This document shows positions 1 to 6,394 of a DNA stretch of 9,493 bases, piece by piece. Source of the stretch: Pseudomonadota bacterium (GTDB taxonomy: Bacteria; Pseudomonadota; Alphaproteobacteria; Rhizobiales; Rhizobiaceae). The DNA is taken from NCBI GenBank assembly GCA_023428515.1, contig JAEYXI010000069.1, positions 1 to 9,493 of the forward strand. Direction: 5' to 3'. The notes below the pieces were generated by a model. It was not told the origin of the DNA. It ran no database searches and saw only the letters and a list, made by a program, of their open reading frames with translations. Every line of letters starts with the position of its first letter. Position 1 is the first letter of the stretch. A program made the position numbers and the translations under genes.

Positions 1-36
1 GTCCGAAGGACCGAGACGGAGAGGGGGTGCTTCTCC
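1..36. repeat. Edge of an intergenic repeat with a short hairpin
   Basis: The first bases form a small inverted repeat (GTCC-GAA-GGAC, positions 1-11), followed by a purine-rich run (GAGACGGAGAGGGGG). Read on the other strand this gives CCCCCTCTCCGTCTCGG, which resembles short palindromic intergenic repeats common in rhizobial genomes. The element runs off the left edge, so its full size cannot be seen. The family assignment is from memory of similar sequences and is tentative. Confidence 0.3.
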
Positions 37-68
37 CACGTAGGCCTGGTCGAGCGGTCGAGCAGTGG

Positions 69-106
69 TCCCCTCTCCCTTGTGGGGAGGGGCTAGGGGT
101 GGGGGT
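69..106. repeat. CCCTCTCCC/GGGGAGGGG palindromic intergenic repeat
   Basis: An imperfect inverted repeat has a pyrimidine arm at 69-79, a TTGT loop at 80-83 and a purine arm at 84-92, followed by CTAGGGGTGGGGGT. This form, CCCTCTCCC-loop-GGGGAGGGG-CTAGGGGTGGGGGT, recurs between genes in many rhizobial and related genomes. It sits about 30 bp past the rdgB stop codon, so on the minus strand the hairpin could protect or end the operon transcript, although no U-tract follows it. Positions 1-135 hold no gene that I can support. Confidence 0.6.
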
Positions 107-135
107 GTATTGCGCGGAAGATCGCACGATAGCGC

Positions 136-783
136 CTACGCCGACCCCAGCTTCGCCCGCGCAAACTTCTGGAACGCTTTTGCACGATGCGACAGCGCCT
201 CCGCCTGTCCGGGCTTCCAGCCATGCTTCTCCTCGGCCGTCATCTCGCCGAAGGTGCGCTCGTGGCTGTCGGGCACGAAGACCGGGTCGTAGCCGAACCC
301 CTTGTCGCCGCGCGGCGGCCAGACCAGCGTCCCCTCGGCCTCGCCGCGGAAATATTCCGCCTCGCCGTCCGGCCAGGCCAGGCAGATCACCGCCACGAAA
401 CGGCCCTTGCGCTGGCCGGGCTCCACCGCGCCGACCTCCTGCATCGCCACCTCGGCGCGCTGCATGGCGACGCCGAAGTCGCGCGTGCCGTCGGGTGTCT
501 CCGCCCAGTTCGCCGTATAGACGCCCGGCGCGCCCTGCAACGCGTCGATCATCAGCCCGGAATCGTCACTGAGCGCCGGCAGGCCGGTCGCCTTCGCCGC
601 CGCATATGCCTTGATGTAGGCGTTCTCCTCGAAGGTCGTGCCCGTCTCGTCGGGCTCCGGCAGGCCGTATTCCCTGGCCGACTTCGCCTCCAGCCCGAAC
701 GGCCCCATCAGGTCGGCGAACTCTCTCAGCTTGCCGTCATTGTGGCTGGCGACGACGATCTTTGTTCCCTCGGGCAAATGCAT
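136..783 (-). CDS. rdgB: RdgB/HAM1 non-canonical purine NTP pyrophosphatase
   Basis: This cytoplasmic house-cleaning enzyme hydrolyses ITP, dITP and XTP to the monophosphate and pyrophosphate, keeping deaminated purines out of nucleic acids. The 215-residue protein shows the family signatures in order: SHNDGK at 13-18 (nucleotide binding), FEENAYIKA at 51-59, LSDDSGL at 71-77 with the acidic pair that supplies metal binding and the general base, GFGYDPVF at 162-169, and SHRAKAF at 198-204. Length is slightly above the roughly 200 residues usual for the family. The ATG directly abuts the TAG of the upstream VOC gene, with GGGG about 7 bases before the start, so translation is probably coupled. 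It is the last visible gene of the rph-VOC-rdgB operon. hemW, often next in rhizobia, is not within the 135 bp remaining. Confidence 0.96.
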   Translation of the reverse strand: MHLPEGTKIVVASHNDGKLREFADLMGPFGLEAKSAREYGLPEPDETGTTFEENAYIKAYAAAKATGLPALSDDSGLMIDALQGAPGVYTANWAETPDGTRDFGVAMQRAEVAMQEVGAVEPGQRKGRFVAVICLAWPDGEAEYFRGEAEGTLVWPPRGDKGFGYDPVFVPDSHERTFGEMTAEEKHGWKPGQAEALSHRAKAFQKFARAKLGSA

Positions 784-1194
784 CTACAAACCCCAGATCC
801 TTGGTTCGGCGAACTCGATCGAATTGCCCGACGGGTCGCGGAAATAGATCGAACGCCCGCCTTGCGGCCATTCGAAATCGGCTTCGACGGCGATGCCGCG
901 CCGCGTCAGCACCACCTTCCAGTCCTCGATCTCCTCGGCCGTCGCGGCAAAGCAGAGATGCCCCTGGCCGACGGTCCCGTGCGCCGGCACCGGCAGTTTT
1001 GCGTCCGGCGGCGGCGCATGCCTGGTCGCCTCGGCATTGAAAAGCAGCAGCACGCCCTCCCCGCAGCGGAAGAAGACATGCCTGCTGTCCACCTTGGCGA
1101 TTTTCTCCAGCCCGAGCACGTCGCGATAAAAGGCTTCCGCCGCATCGAGGTCGGTCACGTAGAGCGCCGATTCGAGGATGGCGGAAGGTTTCAT
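784..1194 (-). CDS. VOC (glyoxalase/bleomycin-resistance fold) family protein
   Basis: A 136-residue single-polypeptide VOC protein with two beta-alpha-beta-beta-beta modules. The first opens with ALYVTDLDAAEAFYRDVLGLE at 10-30. The second contains GHLCFA at 78-83 and ends with YFRDPSGNSIEFAEP at 117-131, typical of the glyoxalase, FosA and ring-cleavage dioxygenase superfamily. Likely metal ligands by position are E8, H79 and E128; the fourth ligand would come from a dimer partner. The substrate cannot be told from sequence, so I do not call it a lactoylglutathione lyase or a resistance protein. The ATG lies 2 bp after the rph stop, and its own TAG touches the rdgB ATG, so it is embedded in an RNA and nucleotide housekeeping operon. 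Base composition matches its neighbours, giving no sign of recent transfer. Confidence 0.9.
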   Translation of the reverse strand: MKPSAILESALYVTDLDAAEAFYRDVLGLEKIAKVDSRHVFFRCGEGVLLLFNAEATRHAPPPDAKLPVPAHGTVGQGHLCFAATAEEIEDWKVVLTRRGIAVEADFEWPQGGRSIYFRDPSGNSIEFAEPRIWGL

Positions 1195-1196
1195 CC

Positions 1197-1913
1197 CTAA
1201 GCCACCGCCATCTGCTGCAGGCTGACCAGCCGCGAGATGCCCTTCTTGGCGAGCCCCATCAGCGTGGCGAATTCCTCCTCGCTGAAGGGAATGCCTTCCG
1301 CGGTGCCCTGGATCTCGACGATGCCGCCCTTGCCGGTCATCACGAAATTCGCGTCGGTGCCGGCCGCTGAATCCTCGACATAGTCGAGGTCGAGCACGGC
1401 CTGCCCGTCATGGATGCCGCAGGAGATCGCCGCCACATGGTCGCGCAGCACCTTCTGCACGCTCACCATCTGGCGCGCCTCCATCCAGCGCAGACAGTCG
1501 TAGAGCGCCACCCAGCCGCCGGTGATCGAGGCCGTGCGCGTGCCGCCGTCGGCCTGGATCACGTCGCAGTCGACAGTGATCTGCTGCTCGCCGAGCGCGC
1601 CGAGGTCCACCACGGCCCGCAAGGATCGGCCGATCAGCCGCTGGATCTCCAGCGTGCGACCGCCCTGCTTGCCTGAAGACGCCTCGCGGCGCATGCGCTC
1701 GCCGGTCGATCGCGGCAGCATCCCGTATTCGGCTGTCACCCATCCCTTGCCCGAATTGCGCATCCAGCCCGGCACCTTCTCCTCCAGGCTCGCCGTGCAC
1801 AGGATATGCGTATCGCCGAACTTAACCAGGCAGGAGCCCTCGGCATGCTTGGAGACGTTGCGTTCGAAGGAAACGGCGCGCATTTCGTCGAACTGGCGTT
1901 TTGATGGACGCAT
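1197..1913 (-). CDS. rph: Ribonuclease PH
   Basis: RNase PH is a phosphate-dependent 3'-to-5' exoribonuclease that trims tRNA precursors and other structured RNAs as a hexameric ring in the cytoplasm. The 238-residue length is exactly typical. The start was set at [12 protein letters not shown], the conserved N-terminus; an in-frame ATG 96 bases upstream (2009) would add 32 basic, unconserved residues. Visible motifs are [20 protein letters not shown] at 49-68, [11 protein letters not shown] at 86-96, the phosphate-binding GTRT at 124-127, and [17 protein letters not shown] at 174-190 with the catalytic aspartates (D181 and D187 by position). A purine-rich GAGAAAG lies about 8 bases before the ATG. 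It is the first gene of the minus-strand operon and is divergent from hrcA, a common rhizobial arrangement. Confidence 0.97.
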   Translation of the reverse strand: MRPSKRQFDEMRAVSFERNVSKHAEGSCLVKFGDTHILCTASLEEKVPGWMRNSGKGWVTAEYGMLPRSTGERMRREASSGKQGGRTLEIQRLIGRSLRAVVDLGALGEQQITVDCDVIQADGGTRTASITGGWVALYDCLRWMEARQMVSVQKVLRDHVAAISCGIHDGQAVLDLDYVEDSAAGTDANFVMTGKGGIVEIQGTAEGIPFSEEEFATLMGLAKKGISRLVSLQQMAVA

Positions 1914-1945
1914 CTGGCACTTTCTCGGGCTGGAATTCTGTCTTT

Positions 1946-1972
1946 GGCGGCTTTTAGCCGCCGCCCGGCGGC
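1946..1972. other. Two mutually exclusive GC hairpins in the rph/hrcA intergenic region
   Basis: Three 6-base blocks alternate: GGCGGC (1946-1951), GCCGCC (1957-1962) and GGCGGC (1967-1972), separated by TTTTA and GCCC. The middle block can pair perfectly with either flank, so only one stem can form at a time. The element begins 33 bp upstream of the rph start codon and would lie in the rph leader if that promoter is further upstream. Function is unproven; it could also be a protein-binding site or a chance product of high GC. Confidence 0.5.
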
Positions 1973-2026
1973 ATAGCAAAGGAAAACGGCCCCTTTCCCT
2001 GGAACCCACAGCCTTCCGTTACGGGC

Positions 2027-2055
2027 GTTGTGTTCGCACGCCGGCTGTCTATATC
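2027..2055 (+). promoter_or_regulatory. Candidate sigma-70 type promoter of hrcA
   Basis: A GTTGTG/TTGTGT -35-like hexamer (2027-2033) is followed after about 16 bases by CTATATC (2049-2055), close to the CTATAT -10 form seen in rhizobial promoters. Transcription would begin near 2061, only about 14 bases before the hrcA ATG and just ahead of the GGAGG at 2064-2068. I found no CIRCE operator (TTAGCACTC-N9-GAGTGCTAA) in the rph/hrcA gap, so the sequence does not show self-repression by HrcA here. Confidence 0.4.
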
Positions 2056-2074
2056 TTGGAGCCGGAGGCGAACG

Positions 2075-3145
2075 ATGACGAAAGCCGTGCTCGATCCCAC
2101 CTTGCAATCCCTGGACATGCGCTCGCGCGACATTTTCCGGCGTATCGTCGAATCCTATCTGCGCGACGGCGAGCCGGTCGGCTCGCGCAACCTGTCGCGC
2201 ATGCTGCCTTCCTCGCTGTCGCCCGCCACCGTCCGCAACGTGATGAGCGACCTCGAGCAGCTCGGCCTCGTCTATGCGCCGCATATATCGGCCGGCCGCC
2301 TGCCGACGCAGCAGGGGCTGCGTTTCTTCGTCGACGCCTTCATGGAGCTCGGCGATTTATCGGAGGACGAGCGCCGGGTCATCGAGGCCCAGGTCAAGGC
2401 CTCGGGCAACGGCGCGACGCTGGAGCAGATGCTGACCGAGGCCAGCCAGATGCTGTCGGGCATGTCGCGTGGCGCCGGCCTCGTCGTCACCGCCAACAAT
2501 GAGGTGGCACTGAAGCATATCGAGTTCATCCAGCTCGAGCCGACGCGCGCGCTGGTCGTGCTCGTCTCGCAGAACGGCGACGTCGAGAACCGCGTCATCG
2601 AACTGCCCGCCGGCATCACCGCCTCGCAACTGCACGAGGCCTCGAATTTCCTCAGCGCCCATATACGGGGACGCACGCTCGCCGAAGCGAAGGCCGAGAT
2701 ATCCCGCATCAGCGAAGAAACCCGGACCGCGCTCGACACGCTGTCGCAGGATCTGGTCGAGAAGGGCCTCGCCGTCTGGGCCGGCAGCGAAGGCGGCCTG
2801 CCGGCTCGCCTCATCGTGCGCGGCCGCGCCAACCTGCTCGAAAACATCACCGCCGAGGCCGACATCGAGCTCATCCGCCGCCTCTTCGAGGACCTCGAAA
2901 CACAGGACGGGCTGATCCAGCTTCTCGGTCTCGCCGAGGAAGGTTCCGGCGTGCGCATCTTCATCGGCTCGGAGAACAAGCTGTTCTCGCTGTCGGGCTC
3001 GTCGCTCGTCGTCGCGCCCTATCGCGACAAGGATGCCCGCGTCATCGGCGCGCTCGGCGTCATCGGCCCGACCCGCCTCAACTACGCCCGCATCGTGCCG
3101 ATGGTCGACTACACCGCGCAGATCGTCTCGCGCATGCTGCGCTAG
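2075..3145 (+). CDS. hrcA: Heat-inducible transcription repressor HrcA
   Basis: HrcA binds CIRCE operators, classically upstream of groESL, and represses chaperone transcription until heat stress draws GroEL away. The 356-residue protein begins [20 protein letters not shown]. It has an N-terminal winged helix ([20 protein letters not shown] at about 35-54, with the wing [18 protein letters not shown] following), a GAF-like middle region, and the conserved C-terminal dimerisation segment ([20 protein letters not shown] near residue 330 onward). The ATG at 2075 was preferred over an upstream in-frame ATG at 2030 because GGAGG lies 6 bases before it and conservation begins there. The gene is divergent from rph. 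It is followed by a small unknown gene rather than by grpE, its frequent partner in alphaproteobacteria, so grpE must lie elsewhere or outside the window. Confidence 0.96.
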   Translation: MTKAVLDPTLQSLDMRSRDIFRRIVESYLRDGEPVGSRNLSRMLPSSLSPATVRNVMSDLEQLGLVYAPHISAGRLPTQQGLRFFVDAFMELGDLSEDERRVIEAQVKASGNGATLEQMLTEASQMLSGMSRGAGLVVTANNEVALKHIEFIQLEPTRALVVLVSQNGDVENRVIELPAGITASQLHEASNFLSAHIRGRTLAEAKAEISRISEETRTALDTLSQDLVEKGLAVWAGSEGGLPARLIVRGRANLLENITAEADIELIRRLFEDLETQDGLIQLLGLAEEGSGVRIFIGSENKLFSLSGSSLVVAPYRDKDARVIGALGVIGPTRLNYARIVPMVDYTAQIVSRMLR

Positions 3146-3202
3146 CAGCCAGTGGCGCGCGCTCCCCGCCGTGTATAAGATGTTCCGGCGGAGGAATTTT
3201 TG

Positions 3203-3400
3203 ATGGCGCTCGAAGAGATCAAGGCACAGATCGGCCTTCTCATGCGTGAGATGGTCAATCAACCCGAAGACGAGCACGAGGTCCGCGAGCAGCTGCGCGA
3301 GAAGTTCAACGAGTTGCGCGCCCTCGGCATGCCGCTGCCGGCCGACCTGGTAGCGCTGGAGAAGCAGCTCGACGAGCGTTTCCCGGAGACCCCGGAATGA
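3203..3400 (+). CDS. Small acidic helical protein of unknown function
   Basis: A 65-residue protein begins MALEEIKAQIGLLMREMVNQ. I do not recognise a family. It is rich in Glu, Leu and Arg, has no cysteine, no signal peptide and no membrane segment, and looks like two amphipathic helices broken by GMPLPAD at about residues 42-48. Coding is supported by a strong GGAGG (3190-3194) 8 bases before the ATG, a clean stop, and the same codon bias as its neighbours. A TTG one codon upstream (3200) is an alternative start with shorter spacing. A TATAAG (3174-3179) could be a -10 element for its own promoter, although I see no convincing -35. It lies 57 bp after hrcA and 56 bp before the hydrolase, so it could belong to either transcript. 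Confidence 0.75.
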   Translation: MALEEIKAQIGLLMREMVNQPEDEHEVREQLREKFNELRALGMPLPADLVALEKQLDERFPETPE

Positions 3401-3456
3401 CGAGGCCGGAAACCCGTCCGCCTCACCCTTCCAGCACAAGCGCCTGAGCCGCCGCG

Positions 3457-4947
3457 ATGGATGCGCGCCCTCCGCCGAACCGGCGCCTCTGGCGCTACCT
3501 CATCCTGTCTTCTTACGCCATCGCGCTCTTCGCCTCCGGCGCGTTGGTGGCGATCGTCGGCGCGGCCATCTTCTACGTCAATTCCAAGCCGGACCTCGCC
3601 ATCTGGCACACTGCCGATCTCGACGGCGAGTTCACCGCCCGCTCGGGCCTCAAGGATTTCCGCGAATATCTCGAACTCGAGGACGCGCTCTTCGCCGAGC
3701 TGAAGAGCGAGGTCTACGACGAGGTCGACGACAGCGAGCGCTCCGCCTACAATCGCTACACCACAGGCAGCAAGTCCGACCCCGGCATCTGGACGCCCAA
3801 CTGGAACCGCACCTTCGAATACGGCAACACCGACGCCGCCTTCGGCGTGCTCCTGCTGCATGGCTATTCCGACAGCCCTTATAGCCTGCGCGGTTTCGGC
3901 CAGATGATGCACGAGGCCGGCGCGCATGTGCTGGGGCTTCGCATCCCCGGCCACGGCACCGCGCCGAGCGCGCTCAAAGACACCGTCGCCGACGACATGA
4001 CCGCCGCCGTACAGCTCGCCATGCGCCACATGAAGGACGTCATGGGCGAGCGCCCGATCTTCATCATCGGCTATTCGAACGGCGCCGCACTCGCCCTCAA
4101 CTACGATCTCGAAGCCGTCGAGGACGCGACGCTTCCCGTGCCGGCCGGCCTCATTCTGATGTCGCCCGAGATCGGCATATCGCGAGCGGCGGCCTATGCG
4201 AACTGGCAGGCGTGGGTCGGCGACCTGCTCGGCCTCGACAAGCTCGCCTGGAGTTCGGTCCTGCCCGAATTCGACCCGTTCAAATACAATTCCTTCGCCG
4301 TGAATGCCGGCGAGCAGGCCTGGCGGATGACCGACAAGATCCGCACGAAACTCGACCGGCTGTCGAAGAGCGGCCAGCTCGGCGAGGTCTCGCCTATCCT
4401 GGCCTTCCAGTCGGCGGTCGACGCCACCGTGCTCGCCAACGCCGTCGTTTCCGGCCTGTTCGGACGGTTGCCGTCAGGAGACCACGAACTCGTCATCTTC
4501 GACGTCAACCGCTACTACGAGGCGCAGGGGCTCATCGCCAAGCCTATCGATCTCGAAAGGCTGATCTCCGGCCCGCAAACGGCCTATGCGATCGGCATTG
4601 TCACCAACCGCGACAGCGCAAGCTTCGACGCGGTGCTGCGCAGCCGTCCGGCCGGCAGCGACGTGGTGACGACCACCGCGCTCGGCCTTTCCTGGCCCGA
4701 CGACGTCTATTCGCTTTCCCACATCGCGCTGCCCTTCGGACCGGACGATCCTCTCTACGGCGACGATCCGCGCTCCGAAAACCCGGGCATCAGGCTCGGC
4801 CGCCTGGCGCTCCACGGCGAAAACGGCACGCTGTCGATCCCGCCCACCATGATGACCCGCCAGCGCTGGAACCCTTTCCACACCTTCATGACGGCAAGGA
4901 TCGCGGAGTTCGTCCGCAAGCATGGCGGCGTCGCGCCGGCGCAGTAG
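3457..4947 (+). CDS. Membrane-anchored alpha/beta hydrolase (serine esterase/lipase-like)
   Basis: This 496-residue protein has a short basic N-terminus, then one hydrophobic segment at about residues 14-40 that fits a signal anchor or uncleaved signal peptide, probably placing the enzyme on the periplasmic side. The alpha/beta-hydrolase core shows LLLHGYSDSP at 132-141 (oxyanion-hole strand and loop), PGHGTAPS at 164-171, and the nucleophile elbow GYSNG at 205-209 with Ser207. Probable acid and base are D322 (in FQSAVDATV) and H422 (in SLSHIALPF), completing a triad. It resembles the serine aminopeptidase S33/monoacylglycerol lipase-like group, but the substrate cannot be inferred. The start is forced: an in-frame TGA at 3445 lies just upstream and the next Met is residue 150. 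No Shine-Dalgarno sequence precedes the ATG. It converges on the Hsp70-like gene, 28 bp apart, with no clear terminator between. Confidence 0.88.
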   Translation: MDARPPPNRRLWRYLILSSYAIALFASGALVAIVGAAIFYVNSKPDLAIWHTADLDGEFTARSGLKDFREYLELEDALFAELKSEVYDEVDDSERSAYNRYTTGSKSDPGIWTPNWNRTFEYGNTDAAFGVLLLHGYSDSPYSLRGFGQMMHEAGAHVLGLRIPGHGTAPSALKDTVADDMTAAVQLAMRHMKDVMGERPIFIIGYSNGAALALNYDLEAVEDATLPVPAGLILMSPEIGISRAAAYANWQAWVGDLLGLDKLAWSSVLPEFDPFKYNSFAVNAGEQAWRMTDKIRTKLDRLSKSGQLGEVSPILAFQSAVDATVLANAVVSGLFGRLPSGDHELVIFDVNRYYEAQGLIAKPIDLERLISGPQTAYAIGIVTNRDSASFDAVLRSRPAGSDVVTTTALGLSWPDDVYSLSHIALPFGPDDPLYGDDPRSENPGIRLGRLALHGENGTLSIPPTMMTRQRWNPFHTFMTARIAEFVRKHGGVAPAQ

Positions 4948-4975
4948 CCCGACCAGGTGCAGGCCCAATAGGATC

Positions 4976-6232
4976 TCAGCCGAACTTGCGCCGCGCGTCG
5001 AGCGCCAGGCCCAGCCCGACGCTGCCGAACACGTCGCCTTCGACCACCGAGGCCTCAGGCACCAGCGACAGGATGCTCCGGCGCGCCAGGGGGATGGCCG
5101 TCGAGCCACCGGTCAGGAACACGGCGGTGATGTCGGCCGGTTTCAGCCCGGCGTCGGCGATAGTCCTCTCAACCGTCGCAGCCACGCGGCCGACATCGGC
5201 GCGGATTGTCTCCTCCAGACCCTCGCGGGTGATCCCGGCGCTGAAGCGCGCGTCGGTCAGGTCGACATCGACCGTCGCCTCCGTGCGGTCGGTTAGCGCG
5301 ATCTTCGCCTGCTCGACCAGTTGCGCCAGCGCATGACCAAAACGATGGTCCACCACGTCGATCAAGCGGTCAACGAGATCCGGCCGCGCCGCCTCGTAGC
5401 GCAGTTGGCGCAAATCGGTCTTCGCCTTGGCAGTGTAAAGCAGGTTGATGCGCTGCCAGGTCGCCAGATCGACGAAATAGCCGGCGGGCAGGTTGCGCTT
5501 GGCGTCCTTGGTCGGCGTCAGGTAGCCGAGCTCAGGCATGACATGGGCGAGGCTGAGCAGCCGGTCGAAATCCGTGCCTCCGATATGGATGCCGCTGTTG
5601 GCGAGGATGTCGTCCTTGCGGTCGCTGGCCGCGGCGCGCTCGGGCGACACCCTGACGATCGAGAAGTCCGACGTGCCGCCGCCCATGTCGACGATCAGCG
5701 CTAGCTCCTCGCGCGTCACGTCCTGCTCGTAGTCGAGCGCGGCGGCGATCGGCTCGAACTGAAAGGCGATGTGCTTGAACCCTTGAGTACGCGCCGCCTT
5801 CTCCAGTTCGGACTGGGCCGCCGCGTCGGCCTCGGCATCGTCGTCGACGAAGTGCACCGGCCGCCCGAGCACCACCGTGTCGACGTGTTCGCCGGCATGG
5901 TTTTCGAGCCGCTTCTTCAACTGTCCGAGGAAAATGCCGATGATGTCGGTGAAGGCGACCGAACGCGACTTCAGCCGCGTCTTCTCATGCACCAGCGAAC
6001 TGCCGAGCACGCTTTTCAGCGCGCGCATCAACCGGCCCTCGACCGCGTCCGTATACAGGCCGATCGCCTGGCGGCCCAGATAGGTGCCGTTGTCCTCGTA
6101 GTTGAAGAAGACGGCGCTCGGCAGCGTTACCTGGTCTCCTTCCAGCGGCACCAGCCGCGGCCTGCCGTTCTCGACGACGCCGACAGTGGAATTGGAAGTG
6201 CCAAAGTCTATGCCGCCGTGAACCGGTCGCAT
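4976..6232 (-). CDS. Hsp70-family ATPase, YegD-like, nucleotide-binding domain only
   Basis: This 418-residue protein carries the actin/Hsp70 ATPase signatures: GIDFGTSNSTVGVV at 7-20 (phosphate 1), EPIAAALDYE at 160-169 (connect 1), LIVDMGGGTSDF at 179-190 (phosphate 2), GGTDFDRL at 218-225, VEQAKIAL at 306-313 (nucleotide contact), and FLTGGSTAIPLARR at 372-385 (adenosine). It ends about 30 residues after the last motif, so it lacks the substrate-binding domain and lid of DnaK and has the layout of E. coli YegD. Client and partner are unknown, and no DnaJ or GrpE is nearby. The start was set at MRPVHGGIDFG because GAGG lies 8 bases upstream and the motif begins at once; an ATG at 6283 would add 17 unconserved residues. 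It is separated by 162 bp from yceI and is probably its own transcript. Confidence 0.93.
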   Translation of the reverse strand: MRPVHGGIDFGTSNSTVGVVENGRPRLVPLEGDQVTLPSAVFFNYEDNGTYLGRQAIGLYTDAVEGRLMRALKSVLGSSLVHEKTRLKSRSVAFTDIIGIFLGQLKKRLENHAGEHVDTVVLGRPVHFVDDDAEADAAAQSELEKAARTQGFKHIAFQFEPIAAALDYEQDVTREELALIVDMGGGTSDFSIVRVSPERAAASDRKDDILANSGIHIGGTDFDRLLSLAHVMPELGYLTPTKDAKRNLPAGYFVDLATWQRINLLYTAKAKTDLRQLRYEAARPDLVDRLIDVVDHRFGHALAQLVEQAKIALTDRTEATVDVDLTDARFSAGITREGLEETIRADVGRVAATVERTIADAGLKPADITAVFLTGGSTAIPLARRSILSLVPEASVVEGDVFGSVGLGLALDARRKFG

Positions 6233-6272
6233 GGCAATGTCCTCGATCGTGGCGGAAAGCGCGGGGACGTGC

Positions 6273-6301
6273 CCGATACACAAGCCCGGGCGGTTTGTCG
6301 A
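6273..6301 (-). promoter_or_regulatory. Weak candidate promoter for the Hsp70-like gene
   Basis: On the minus strand TCGACA (6301-6296) is followed after 17 bases by TATCGG (6278-6273). The -35 matches consensus at five of six positions and the -10 at only three. Initiation near 6266 would give a leader of about 33 bases containing the GAGG ribosome-binding site. No heat-shock sigma-32 consensus is visible. This is a pattern match only. Confidence 0.22.
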
Positions 6302-6337
6302 TGCCGGAATCGTGTGTCGTCGGTATGACGCAGGACA

Positions 6338-6367
6338 TCGCGCCGATTGGAGTCGCGTCGCGCCGAT
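6338..6367. repeat. 10-bp direct repeat with 20-bp periodicity (possible operator)
   Basis: TCGCGCCGAT occurs at 6338-6347 and again at 6358-6367, start to start 20 bp, about two turns of the helix. It lies between the yceI stop codon and the candidate promoter of the Hsp70-like gene, roughly 70-100 bp upstream of the inferred transcription start. This spacing suits two regulator subunits binding the same face, but the sequence is GC-rich and could recur by chance. Confidence 0.35.
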
Positions 6368-6394
6368 CTTCCGACGCAGGCCGGGTAGCCGCTC

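Noticed and set aside
784..1194. Calling the VOC protein a fosfomycin or bleomycin resistance determinant
   Set aside because: Fold and metal positions are shared by many unrelated enzymes, and the housekeeping operon context and native composition do not suggest a resistance gene.
187..1200. 337-codon open frame on the plus strand opposite rdgB and the VOC gene
   Set aside because: It lies wholly antisense to two clearly recognised genes, is rich in Arg, Ala and Pro/His as expected from reading GC-biased codons backwards, and shows no recognisable domain.
1952..1980. rph promoter TTTGCT-N17-CTAAAA on the minus strand
   Set aside because: Spacing is correct but both hexamers are poor and the match overlaps the GC hairpins; too weak to annotate.
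1914..2074. Possible CIRCE operator for HrcA self-control
   Set aside because: Neither TTAGCACTC nor GAGTGCTAA, nor a close variant in the right arrangement, is present.
1522..2502. 326-codon open frame on the plus strand spanning rph antisense, the intergenic gap and the start of hrcA
   Set aside because: It overlaps two conserved genes in other frames and its translation is low-complexity and unlike any family; it is a shadow of codon bias.
2357..3439. 360-codon open frame on the minus strand opposite hrcA
   Set aside because: It is antisense to hrcA and the small downstream gene, has no ribosome-binding site or domain, and reflects third-position GC bias.
4948..4975. Bidirectional terminator between the hydrolase and the Hsp70-like gene
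   Set aside because: The 28-bp gap shows no stable inverted repeat and no T-tract on either strand.
4212..5336. 374-codon plus-strand frame crossing the convergent gene ends
   Set aside because: It overlaps the hydrolase and the antisense of the Hsp70-like gene; its Arg/Pro/Ala-rich translation is typical of a wrong frame.
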